A DNA stretch of 15,421 nt from Candidatus Jidaibacter sp. (GTDB taxonomy: Bacteria; Pseudomonadota; Alphaproteobacteria; Rickettsiales; Midichloriaceae): positions 1-15,421 of the forward strand of contig JAJTHY010000050.1 of NCBI GenBank assembly GCA_021298045.1, written 5' to 3'. The notes beneath the pieces are model-generated. The model searched no databases. It had not been told where the DNA came from and saw only the letters and a program-made list of their open reading frames with translations. Numbering within the stretch: position 1 is the first letter of the stretch; the number at the start of each line of letters is the position of its first letter. Position numbers and translations under genes: made by a program. This document shows positions 6,484-14,832 of the stretch, piece by piece.

Positions 6484-6511
6484 AGTATAGGCGCGAGAAG
6501 AACCAAGTCCA
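6484..6511 (-). promoter_or_regulatory. Candidate promoter for the M16 peptidase pair
   Basis: On the minus strand TGGACT (6511-6506) precedes TATACT (6489-6484) by 16 bases. The matches are 4 of 6 and 5 of 6. The predicted start lies about 33 bases before the ATG at 6444. Confidence 0.42.
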
Positions 6512-6539
6512 GAAAATACATAAAAAATCGTTCTATGCT

Positions 6540-6569
6540 TTAACGCTTTATTAATCATTACGCCATAAG
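6540..6569 (+). promoter_or_regulatory. Candidate promoter for the 312-aa orphan gene
   Basis: TTAACG (6540-6545) and CATAAG (6564-6569) are separated by 18 bases, each matching 4 of 6 consensus positions. It is divergent from the peptidase promoter, in an intergenic region of 156 bases. Confidence 0.33.
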
Positions 6570-6600
6570 ATATAGAGAAGTAAGTAAAGCGGAGGCACCA

Positions 6601-7539
6601 GTGCAATCAACTAAGTTAACGGCAATCAACGCGTTCCAAGAAGGGTTATTGCAGCTAACCCCAAATGGTGTGGGAAGGCAGTCTAAAAGTTATATTGAAA
6701 TACTAAACGCAGTGGCTCAGCTAGAGATATTAGCTAAAAAAGATAAGTTAACACTTGAAGAAAACTCTACCTTAACAAACAGCATGAACACTATTCAAAA
6801 TTCCTTTGGCGCACTTTATTATGACAATAGAGGCTTGCGCAATGCCATTTTACTTCATGATTTTGTGACAAAAAGTGAAGACATGTTCAAAAACTTGACT
6901 GAGGGTATGAACCAACAGCTCGATTTATCTGAATTTAAAAAAATAGTTCTCGAACCTATTTTGCAGTTACGTAACTTTAAAGATCTTTTTCTTTATAAAT
7001 CAGGAGCAAATAAAGCAGCAACTTATGACTTTCTATCTACAATAAAATCAGAAGATACAAACTTTAACGCTTCTTTAAATAGAACCAAAAAAGCCTTTGA
7101 TGTAAAAGATAGTTTAAAAATATTTAAACTAATGAAAAGCGATCCAGAAAGATTTTTACATGTTTTGCGCAGTATACCAACTGACCAAGTTGTTGAACCC
7201 TCACCCAAACAAAAAGAAAGCGTTGAAAAAATGATAGAGCTTTATGCATCGGATACAAGCAAAGAGATTATCAAAAAAATGGATGTAGAGCTTAAGACTG
7301 ATGAAAACTATAAAAATAGGCATTACAGAGTTATAGCGGCGATAATAAGTTTTTGCAGGTTTATAACTTTCAATAGCGATGCTAGGCTTGCGCAAAATAT
7401 TAAAGATGCCTTCCAAGAAGTGGCGGAATTGACGAGCCTATTCCCAGACCTAGTTAAAGATGTGGAAGTAACACAGCACACTAAAGCTTTATTAACTCAA
7501 AGGGAGCAGGCAAGCACCGATAAAAAAGCAAAGGAATAA
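6601..7539 (+). CDS. Hypothetical protein, helix-rich, lineage-specific
   Basis: I do not recognise this 312-aa protein. It begins with GTG, well supported by GGAGG at 6591-6595 with five bases of spacing. It has no signal peptide or obvious membrane segment; composition suggests a soluble all-helical protein with many K, E, L, N and S residues. The C-terminus (from about 296) is charged and polar, ending TDKKAKE. It is the only plus-strand gene between 1290 and the window end that I can support. It is flanked by a divergent peptidase gene and a convergent LRR gene whose stop is only four bases away. It shares the first four residues MQST with the 459-aa unknown at the other end of the window. 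A secreted effector is possible but unproven. Confidence 0.72.
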   Translation: MQSTKLTAINAFQEGLLQLTPNGVGRQSKSYIEILNAVAQLEILAKKDKLTLEENSTLTNSMNTIQNSFGALYYDNRGLRNAILLHDFVTKSEDMFKNLTEGMNQQLDLSEFKKIVLEPILQLRNFKDLFLYKSGANKAATYDFLSTIKSEDTNFNASLNRTKKAFDVKDSLKIFKLMKSDPERFLHVLRSIPTDQVVEPSPKQKESVEKMIELYASDTSKEIIKKMDVELKTDENYKNRHYRVIAAIISFCRFITFNSDARLAQNIKDAFQEVAELTSLFPDLVKDVEVTQHTKALLTQREQASTDKKAKE

Positions 7540-7543
7540 CCCC

Positions 7544-9037
7544 CTACTCCCTTGCCATCGCATCTCTTTTCCCTTTTGAATTCAATATAGAAACCATCTT
7601 AGCTTCGAGTTTGGTTATAAGTCCTACTTCCTGGACTGGCCCAACCTCTACATTTCCCGGAACATCATTTTGCAAAACAATAACCTGCCAAGGTAAAAAG
7701 GAGCTGCTAGATAAATCAATTTTTATCTTTCTATCTTCATTTTCACCCAAGATCTTTACCAATTTTTGATAATCAGTAAGTTGACCTTGGTTCGGAGACA
7801 GTTTAACAGTAAAATCTTTAGTCCAAGTAGATATATTCTTAAGTGCAGGATAGCAATTAGATTCTAGTTTATTATCAGAAAGGTCAAGCACCAGAGATTT
7901 GTTTGCTTTTTGAGGGATACTAACCTCTTCGGTTGGAAGTAAGTCTATCTCTTCTCTTTCTTGCTTTTTCGGTCTGCCCCTGACTTTTTTCTTAGCTGAG
8001 TTTTCAGCAGGCTTAGCCTCAGCAAAACCTGAGAACATATCTAGGACATGCTCAGCTGTCAAACCATTATTTTTTAACCCTAAATATTGAACGCCGCTCA
8101 GGTTTTGAGGAGTGAACTCTAAGCATGAACTAATCAACCCATCATTACAAACACCAGATAGATCTAAAAATTTTGGCAATCTAGATGATTTAAAAAGCTT
8201 TTTAAGTGATGGATAACTATAAAAATCTAGTTGATTACCCCCAATCCTTAGTTCTTCAAGGTGCTTATCTTTAAGAGCCTCTAGTATTTTTGCCATGCTT
8301 TTATCAGATAAATTACAGCCCTGTATGCAAAATGAAGAGAGGTCTTTAGCTTTTGCTAGAAATTCACATAGCTTATCTACCGCATCTTCTAGGCCAGCAA
8401 CCTTATTTAAATGCAAGGTGGTAAGTCCTTCAGGAAGAGCTCCAAAAAAGATCGCGCCATCACCACTGATACTGCAACCATCTGCTTTAAATGATACAAG
8501 GCTAGATAAAGTGGGGATCTCAGGTATAACCATGTTAGATCTAATAGCAGGCGCATTCAAATCTACATTGGGATTTTCTGAGATATCAATCGCAGTAAGA
8601 TTAGAAGCTGACTTACCGAAAGAATCCATAAGATTAGCAAAGGCGTTTGTTCCAAGCCCAACATTAGGGAAATATATAGAGGTAACAACCTCATTACTCT
8701 TAACAACCGCAACTAAATTCTCCTCCTTTACAAAAGGTTGGCCTTTGAATTTATTTAAATCAAAAGTAGCATTTTCCCCTCTTTGCACAGCTACAAGATA
8801 TTTCCTATAGCTCAGCTCCGATACGTCCTTATAATCACTAACTGCTTCGCGCACAACTTTGGCATGCGAGCTAAGCGCAGTTGAGGTTTTTGCACCCCAT
8901 AACCAAGACAACTTATGCAAAAAATGTAGAATCCCTATATCTAAGCCCATAGCTGTGGAGCTAACCATCATGGGGCGCTTTGCACTTACTCTTTCTGCCC
9001 TGCTAAGCGCTTTTAAAACCCTGAGTAACATGACCAT
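7544..9037 (-). CDS. Leucine-rich-repeat protein with embedded AT-hook, candidate host-directed effector
   Basis: The 497-aa protein has several leucine-rich repeats of the longer ribonuclease-inhibitor-like type, for example LTAIDISENPNVDL (147-160), LTTLHLNKVAGL (205-216), LEELRIGGNQLDF (260-272), VQYLGLKNNGLTA (316-328) and LVLDLSDNKLES (382-393). Between the last two lies a polar, probably disordered insert (about 340-380) with KKKVRGRPKK (349-358), an exact AT-hook core (RGRP flanked by lysines) that could also act as a nuclear localisation signal. There is no classical signal peptide; a mildly hydrophobic stretch lies near 30-48. The C-terminus is charged (KGKRDAMARE). LRR domains usually bind proteins. 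The start is uncertain between ATGs at 9037 and 9031; neither has a clear ribosome binding site. Confidence 0.82.
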   Translation of the reverse strand: MVMLLRVLKALSRAERVSAKRPMMVSSTAMGLDIGILHFLHKLSWLWGAKTSTALSSHAKVVREAVSDYKDVSELSYRKYLVAVQRGENATFDLNKFKGQPFVKEENLVAVVKSNEVVTSIYFPNVGLGTNAFANLMDSFGKSASNLTAIDISENPNVDLNAPAIRSNMVIPEIPTLSSLVSFKADGCSISGDGAIFFGALPEGLTTLHLNKVAGLEDAVDKLCEFLAKAKDLSSFCIQGCNLSDKSMAKILEALKDKHLEELRIGGNQLDFYSYPSLKKLFKSSRLPKFLDLSGVCNDGLISSCLEFTPQNLSGVQYLGLKNNGLTAEHVLDMFSGFAEAKPAENSAKKKVRGRPKKQEREEIDLLPTEEVSIPQKANKSLVLDLSDNKLESNCYPALKNISTWTKDFTVKLSPNQGQLTDYQKLVKILGENEDRKIKIDLSSSSFLPWQVIVLQNDVPGNVEVGPVQEVGLITKLEAKMVSILNSKGKRDAMARE

Positions 9038-9141
9038 ACCATTACAATATTATTCAGTGTATTTTTAGCACATATCTGGATTAATTGAAAGTTATTTTGT
9101 GCTTTTTATACTTTATAACGCTAACTTATTCTTTTTTATGA

Positions 9142-10626
9142 TTAAGTGACTTTTCGAAAGCCGAACAAACCAAAATAAATTAAGCTGCTTACAGACATAT
9201 ATGCGCAAACTTGCGCCAGAAGTGGCAAAGAATGTACAAAGTTTTTGAGTATAAGAATACACAAATACATCAAAAAAGAGGCACCAATAATTTTTGCAAT
9301 TTTAACATAGGATTTCTTATAACAAAAGTATAAAGATTTGCGCTTCAAGAAATATCCGAGCAGTCCAGCATTTACCAATGATGCAACCACAGCACCAATT
9401 GCCACAGCAACATGTTGGAATAATGGCAACAACACTATACTAATAACAATGTTGATTAACAAAACCACCGCAGCAATACGCACTGGGGTTTTAGTATCAC
9501 CAGATGCAAAAAATGCAGCAGAGAAAATTTTTATTATGCAAAAAGCAGGCAACCCTAAAGCAAACACTTCAAGCGCAGCAGCAGCACCATTAGTTGCTTG
9601 CTGATCGAAAGCTCCATGCTGAAAGAGTAAAGAAATTATCTCTGGTGCAATTGCTAAAATCCCAAGAGAGGCTGGCATTGTCAAAAATAGCGAAAACACC
9701 AATGCCTGATTTTGCATAACTTTAAACTTCTTCACATCACCACTTGCATATTTTTTCGCAAGCTCAGGGAGCATAACTGTACCAAGAGCAGTACCTATTA
9801 TTGCAAGAGGTAATTGATAAATGCGATCAGCATAATATAAATAAGAAACCCCGCTAGCTACAAACGATGCTATTATAGTACTTACCACAATATTGATCTG
9901 CGAAATACCAGACCCAATAATCCCAGGCAACATGCGCTTTAAGAGCAGCTTGGTGTCACTATCCATCACTGGGCGCTGAATTGAAATTATTCCCATATGC
10001 TTGTACACAAAATACATAACCCAAAGCATTTCAAAAATTCCAGCAATGGGAAGGCTAATTGTAAGCCAATATGCCTTTTGCTCTTGGCTATTACCAAGAA
10101 ATATAAATAATATCAAAATAACATTAAGTATTATAGGCGCGCTTGCAAATGGCATGTAATTACCAAAAGAGTTGGATATCCCACCGTAAAATGCCATCAT
10201 CGAAATAAAAATTATATAACAAAAAGAAATCCTACCTAAATTAGTAATAAGACTTAATGCTTCTGGATTTGAGCTATACCCTGGAGCTATCAATTCCACC
10301 ACCCCATTCATGAAATAAATCATAAGCGCAGAGAATATAGTGGTGATAATCAGCAATATAGTTTGCACATTACTTGCGAATTTAATCGCCCCACCCTCAC
10401 CTTCTTGCTTAATTTTCTTGGTAAATATTGGTACAAAAGCACTGTTTAGCGCCCCCTCACCAAAGATGCTGCGGAACATATTGGGAATTCTAAGCGCTAT
10501 CACAAAAGCATCGTTAAACAGCCCAGCTCCTAGGAAAAAAGCTATGGCAACATCTCGCACATAACCAAGGATTCTTGATATAAAAGTGAGCGCCCCAACA
10601 CCAAAAGCAAGTCTAGCTATTTTCAT
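9142..10626 (-). CDS. murJ: Lipid II flippase MurJ (MviN)
   Basis: This 494-aa polytopic inner-membrane protein of the MOP exporter superfamily moves the peptidoglycan precursor lipid II to the periplasmic face. Conserved cavity residues fall at the same positions as in E. coli MurJ: R18, R24, D39 and R52. The YADR motif is at 265-268 and GDTKTPV at 376-382. The hydrophobicity pattern fits about 13-14 membrane helices along the full length. It implies that the organism makes at least some peptidoglycan. It starts 72 bases after pepA and may be co-transcribed or use its own -10 element (TATAAT at 10665-10660). No good ribosome binding site is seen. Confidence 0.94.
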   Translation of the reverse strand: MKIARLAFGVGALTFISRILGYVRDVAIAFFLGAGLFNDAFVIALRIPNMFRSIFGEGALNSAFVPIFTKKIKQEGEGGAIKFASNVQTILLIITTIFSALMIYFMNGVVELIAPGYSSNPEALSLITNLGRISFCYIIFISMMAFYGGISNSFGNYMPFASAPIILNVILILFIFLGNSQEQKAYWLTISLPIAGIFEMLWVMYFVYKHMGIISIQRPVMDSDTKLLLKRMLPGIIGSGISQINIVVSTIIASFVASGVSYLYYADRIYQLPLAIIGTALGTVMLPELAKKYASGDVKKFKVMQNQALVFSLFLTMPASLGILAIAPEIISLLFQHGAFDQQATNGAAAALEVFALGLPAFCIIKIFSAAFFASGDTKTPVRIAAVVLLINIVISIVLLPLFQHVAVAIGAVVASLVNAGLLGYFLKRKSLYFCYKKSYVKIAKIIGASFLMYLCILILKNFVHSLPLLAQVCAYMSVSSLIYFGLFGFRKVT

Positions 10627-10659
10627 TCATTAACACCATATTTTCAAAACATCAGTAGC

Positions 10660-10665
10660 ATTATA
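10660..10665 (-). promoter_or_regulatory. Possible -10 element for murJ
   Basis: A perfect TATAAT is read on the minus strand 34 bases before the murJ start codon. No good -35 lies at 16-18 bases, so the call rests on the -10 alone. Confidence 0.28.
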
Positions 10666-10698
10666 CTACAACTGTATCAACCTTATAGCCAAGGTAAA

Positions 10699-12045
10699 TT
10701 AAGAAACATGAAGAACACGGGCCAGCTGCTCAACAAAAGAAACCCCATACCCCGTTGCACCTTTAGCTTTGGTTAGCGAAGGTTCATCACACCACACCAT
10801 GCCTGAAATGTCTAAGTGCGCAAAGTCAGAACTATCAACAAAATTATGTAAAAACTCTGCAGCAGATGCATTGTCTCCTTTATACATAATACCCACGTTC
10901 TTGAGGTCCGCTATATCAGATTTTGTCATCTCTAAGAAAGCTTCTCCAAGGGGAAGCCTCCACAACGAGTCTCCCGAAGAAACCCCAGCTTGGAATAATG
11001 TATCTGCCAATTTATCATTTCTGGTAAACAGACCAGCGTATTCGTGCGCAAGGCATGCAATAGTATCGGCTGTTAGAGTGGCCAAACTTATAATAACGCT
11101 AGGGTGGAATTTTTGCTCTGTGTAGTAAATGCAATCCGCAAGCACCAACCTACCTTCAGCATCAGGGTCAGCAACCTCTATAGTCTTGCCCGACATGCTT
11201 GTAACGATATCACTAGGCTTAATTGCATTAGCATCGGGCATGTTTTCCACCAGCCCCACCACCCCAATAACATTAGTGGCAAGTTTTTGGGATGCGACAG
11301 CCATAATGCCCCCAACTACTGCAGCAGCACCGCTTTTATCGTACTTCATTTTCGGCATCATTACCTGGTCTTTAATAAATAACCCACCGGAATCAAAGCA
11401 AACTCCTTTACCTATAAAAGCTATAGAGCCAGATTTCCCCGGCGCTCCGTTATATCGCAGCACAACTACTTTTGGCTCTTTATTGCTTCCTTGGGCAACA
11501 GCTAAAAGGGCCCCCATTTTAAGCCTTTTGATTTCCTCAATGCCTAAAACTTCAACCTCTATTCCATACTGCGCGAGAGAGCTGCATACACTTGCAAACG
11601 ATTCTGGAAATATGTGGTTGGATGGAGACTCAGCAAGCTCCTTACACAGACTTTTACCATCAACTAGCGATGCAAACCTCTGGTAACTTTGCTTTAACTC
11701 ATCTGGATTTTCTACCATTACATCAAGTTGTTTAAAGCTATATTCTGTATTGCTCTTAAATTTGGTTAGCTTCCAAGTTCGGTTTTGAATAGCGAACACT
11801 ACTTTGCAAAGATCATTCGCATCAAGATCTAAATTCAATGTAGCGCGCTCAAATTTATGTTCCAAGATAGCTTTGGCAAATTTTAACCCCATTTCTTCTG
11901 GGGTGCTCAGAGCCACGAATACGGTTATGCTTTCACCGTTCAATGATGTTATATATGGAGCTTCAGTTTTAAAATTGTTAGCAAGCACCGATAATAATAC
12001 CGGGCCTATATTACCTGATTTTTTAACAAAGTTTATCTCGCTCAT
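10699..12045 (-). CDS. pepA: Leucyl aminopeptidase, M17 family
   Basis: The 448-aa cytoplasmic enzyme removes N-terminal residues from peptides using two metal ions. All metal and catalytic positions of the family are visible at correct spacing: K213, D218, D236, D295 and E297 as ligands, K225 and R299 as catalytic residues (IGKGVCFDSGG, KMKYDKSG and DAEGRLVLAD motifs). The usual NTDAEGR reads DPDAEGR here. The N-terminal domain is about 57 residues shorter than in E. coli PepA. Its ATG overlaps the transporter stop as ATGA (12045-12042), with CCTCT at 12051-12055 giving a minus-strand AGAGG ribosome binding site. The pairing suggests breakdown of imported peptides. Confidence 0.94.
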   Translation of the reverse strand: MSEINFVKKSGNIGPVLLSVLANNFKTEAPYITSLNGESITVFVALSTPEEMGLKFAKAILEHKFERATLNLDLDANDLCKVVFAIQNRTWKLTKFKSNTEYSFKQLDVMVENPDELKQSYQRFASLVDGKSLCKELAESPSNHIFPESFASVCSSLAQYGIEVEVLGIEEIKRLKMGALLAVAQGSNKEPKVVVLRYNGAPGKSGSIAFIGKGVCFDSGGLFIKDQVMMPKMKYDKSGAAAVVGGIMAVASQKLATNVIGVVGLVENMPDANAIKPSDIVTSMSGKTIEVADPDAEGRLVLADCIYYTEQKFHPSVIISLATLTADTIACLAHEYAGLFTRNDKLADTLFQAGVSSGDSLWRLPLGEAFLEMTKSDIADLKNVGIMYKGDNASAAEFLHNFVDSSDFAHLDISGMVWCDEPSLTKAKGATGYGVSFVEQLARVLHVS

Positions 12046-13442
12046 TTACACCTCTTACTAATTATCAACAATACAATACTTGCAGCAAAACACATGATAA
12101 GAATTTTGAAAAATCCGTCAGTATAAATGCTAACGCCCAAATCGGCATTTAATTCATCAATAGCCATATACTTGCTAAGCGCACCGCTAAAGAGGTTGGC
12201 AAGACCATGCCCCAACATTACCGACCCCATTAGTATACCCCTCATATGATTTGGCGAATATTTTGCACAATGCGCATAAACAGCAGGGCCGATAAATAAT
12301 TCGGAGAATGCAATCATGCCAAATGATAATCCAATAATATTTGCACTAACCAATCCGCCTTTAGAAGAATAATAAAGTACCGAAAACGCAATAGCTTGCA
12401 AACAAAAAGCTAGTGATATTTTGCTATAAAGCTTAATTTCTTTTTTGGTTTTTGCTTCATAAAGCTCCATAAGTATCGCCACAATTGGCCCAAGCAGCAG
12501 TATAACAACAGGGTTAACCGTGGTGATAGAAGCGGCGGGCACATCAAAGCCAAACAAAGATTTATCAGAAAACCGCTCAGCAAATAAAATTAGCGTACTA
12601 CCCATTTGCTCTTCAAATCCATAAAAAAGAGCGAGCAAAAAGATCGCAATCAATATAGAATAAACATTGCTTCTCTCAAGTTTATCCAGGCCCCTTACAG
12701 AATAAATCACCGAGGCTATCATGGCCATGATGGCGCCAGTAACAACATAGATAGTGATTTCATGCAGATATATAATGACTGAGCAAAGCGGGCACATCAC
12801 AAGCACAAACAGGGAATATACGACAAGCTTTACTTTTGTTGCGCCCTTTGGTTTTTTGCCTTTATTTTCCAATATAGAATTAAATTTAAATAATCCTAAA
12901 AGTCCAAAGGCCATACCAAAAGCTGCTAGTGAAAATCCATAGTGCCATCCATATAGGTCAGCTGCAAACGCGCATCCAATGGTTGCGAGGAAAGCACCTA
13001 GATTTAATCCAACGTAAAATAAGGTGTAGCCCGCATCTCTGCGGACATCATTTTTTTTATAAAACTCCCCAAGCAGCGCAGTACAGTTAGGCCTAAGAAA
13101 ACTAGTGCCGACCGCAATTAACCCCATACCTAAGTATAAATTTATAATTCCACCCGGTATAGATATAACCATATGACCCAATGCAATTATACCTCCCCCT
13201 AAGTAAATAGAATATTTAAGGCCAAAAATTTTATCACCCATCTTTCCGCCTATTACTGCAAAAGCTTCTGATAAAGCAGTTGAAACTGCGTATATTCCAA
13301 ATGCCTCCATGTCTGAAAGCTTAAGCTCAGAAACCATGTACAGCACCAGAATAGCCCGCATTCCGTAAAAGCTGAAAGCCTCCCACATTTGCACAAAGAA
13401 CAGCAAGTATAACGCTTTTGGTTGTTTAATATTCGTTTGCAT
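12042..13442 (-). CDS. POT/PTR2 family peptide transporter
   Basis: This 466-aa inner-membrane protein of the major facilitator superfamily should import di- and tripeptides with protons. Family marks are SFYGMRAIL (24-32), GGKMGDKIFG (65-74) and the PTR2 signature FYVGLNLGAF (142-151), with about 12-14 hydrophobic helices in all. The ExxER proton-coupling motif is degenerate (Q18, E21, A22). I chose the ATG at 13442 over an upstream GTG at 13466 because AGGAGG (13454-13449) stands six bases before it. That Shine-Dalgarno overlaps the stop of the preceding gene, so the two are coupled. The stop overlaps the pepA start. Confidence 0.88.
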   Translation of the reverse strand: MQTNIKQPKALYLLFFVQMWEAFSFYGMRAILVLYMVSELKLSDMEAFGIYAVSTALSEAFAVIGGKMGDKIFGLKYSIYLGGGIIALGHMVISIPGGIINLYLGMGLIAVGTSFLRPNCTALLGEFYKKNDVRRDAGYTLFYVGLNLGAFLATIGCAFAADLYGWHYGFSLAAFGMAFGLLGLFKFNSILENKGKKPKGATKVKLVVYSLFVLVMCPLCSVIIYLHEITIYVVTGAIMAMIASVIYSVRGLDKLERSNVYSILIAIFLLALFYGFEEQMGSTLILFAERFSDKSLFGFDVPAASITTVNPVVILLLGPIVAILMELYEAKTKKEIKLYSKISLAFCLQAIAFSVLYYSSKGGLVSANIIGLSFGMIAFSELFIGPAVYAHCAKYSPNHMRGILMGSVMLGHGLANLFSGALSKYMAIDELNADLGVSIYTDGFFKILIMCFAASIVLLIISKRCK

Positions 13443-13452
13443 GATTACCCTC

Positions 13453-14832
13453 CTATATCCTCTCACCAGAAGTTGGTGAACTATTTACTATATTTTGCAT
13501 TGCGCTGAACGCATCCTGCGTACTACTTAGGTATATGTGGCAGGGAGAAAGTATAATCCCTTTGCTAGATCTATGACCATCTTCCACATATTGTAAATTC
13601 AGCAAGTTAACAATACTAGAATTGCTTAATTCCTTAATGCACTGGGTAGCGTATTTAACGCTGCTGCCCTGTAGAATTTTATCAAGCTTAACATCACAAG
13701 CACCTATCAATCTTCTGATGCCCACAATATTTAGCTCTTTGATGTATTCTTCCATGGTAGCAGCGTTAGCCAAAGCCTCAAGCTCAGTCCCCTTAGTACT
13801 CTCCCTCATGCGCATTGTATCTACAGAAAAAAGTTCAAATATCATACATGGCTCTTTAGTGCCATTCTCTACGACTTTACCATTTATATCAAGCAATGTT
13901 ATCCCTTTTAGGTTGTATTGCAGTGAAGAATTTTCAAGAGCAGTACTTCCAAGCCGGGTAATTTTATAATTAAATGGAATGGAATTTCTCTCTATAAACT
14001 TATACATCGCCTCAACCCCAGGTGCTTGCAATTGTTGTGAAGGCAATAACTTCCCATTCTTTCCTAAAGGTCTATTATAGGGTTTCAAATCTATCTTCAG
14101 CTCTTCATCTTGCGCTTCCTCAATTAAAAATTGACAAGAAATAGTACTCATTGCTTGAGCAAGTAAGTCTCTAATAGAATAGAAGTCACCTGCTGTCAAC
14201 GTCTTAACAATAGGTTTAATAATGGGAACTGTGGTTTTACCATAGCTAACCTTTGCACAGTCTACATCCTTAATTAAAAGCCCAAATTCATCTCTAATTT
14301 CTTTTTGGAATTTGCTATTAATATTCGCAAGAGTCACCACCAATTTATCTTGAGGATTTAAATCAGCATACTTAATGCCCTTACCAAAAAATTGCATGAG
14401 TAAAACTCGAGACTGGCAATTATTATCGCCATTGCTCACATCGAATTCCTTATAATTTCCCGAGTTAAAATCTTGCTCTACCTGCTGTTGCACATCAGTA
14501 CATGCAATAAAGCGATTGGCTGCAGCGATTTGATCGTTTAACATCCTCAAGCCTTCATTCTCATGAATATTTATAAGCTCGGAAAAATCAATTTCTTGAT
14601 TATCCTTAATTGCTTTTTGTATTTTAGGGTATTTATTAAGACAGTTAAGGACTAATCCTTTTTCTTGTCTCGTGGTAGCTGCAGAATATTTTGATGAAAC
14701 ATCATTAATTCTGGCTATTTCAGACTGTAGGGCTGTGCCTACAATAGTATTATAAAGATCTAAGATTTGATCTGTAGAAATTGCATTAGAAATATCAGCT
14801 ATTTGACTTTGGTTTTGGTTTGTAGATTGCAT
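13453..14832 (-). CDS. Hypothetical protein (459 aa), first large gene of the peptide-uptake operon
   Basis: I do not recognise this 459-aa protein. It looks soluble, with no signal peptide or membrane segment. The first 25 residues are rich in Q, N and S; the middle has mixed helix and strand character and a lysine/proline-rich patch around KPYNRPLGKNGK. A GGAG motif about eight bases before the ATG supports the start. The stop codon overlaps the ribosome binding site of the transporter gene, so it is probably made together with the transporter and PepA. A 50-codon leader ORF overlaps its start. It may be a secreted protein or a partner in peptide uptake; nothing in the sequence decides this. 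Confidence 0.75.
   Translation of the reverse strand: MQSTNQNQSQIADISNAISTDQILDLYNTIVGTALQSEIARINDVSSKYSAATTRQEKGLVLNCLNKYPKIQKAIKDNQEIDFSELINIHENEGLRMLNDQIAAANRFIACTDVQQQVEQDFNSGNYKEFDVSNGDNNCQSRVLLMQFFGKGIKYADLNPQDKLVVTLANINSKFQKEIRDEFGLLIKDVDCAKVSYGKTTVPIIKPIVKTLTAGDFYSIRDLLAQAMSTISCQFLIEEAQDEELKIDLKPYNRPLGKNGKLLPSQQLQAPGVEAMYKFIERNSIPFNYKITRLGSTALENSSLQYNLKGITLLDINGKVVENGTKEPCMIFELFSVDTMRMRESTKGTELEALANAATMEEYIKELNIVGIRRLIGACDVKLDKILQGSSVKYATQCIKELSNSSIVNLLNLQYVEDGHRSSKGIILSPCHIYLSSTQDAFSAMQNIVNSSPTSGERI

Noticed and set aside
8295..8810. Plus-strand frame of 171 codons opposite the LRR gene
   Set aside because: The minus strand has clear leucine-rich repeats and an AT-hook; this frame is composition-driven antisense.
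11129..11686. Plus-strand frame of 185 codons
   Set aside because: It lies opposite pepA, where the minus-strand product shows every catalytic residue. It has no ribosome binding site and no family resemblance.
13443..13466. Upstream GTG start for the peptide transporter
   Set aside because: It would overlap the previous gene and has no ribosome binding site, whereas the ATG at 13442 has AGGAGG six bases before it.
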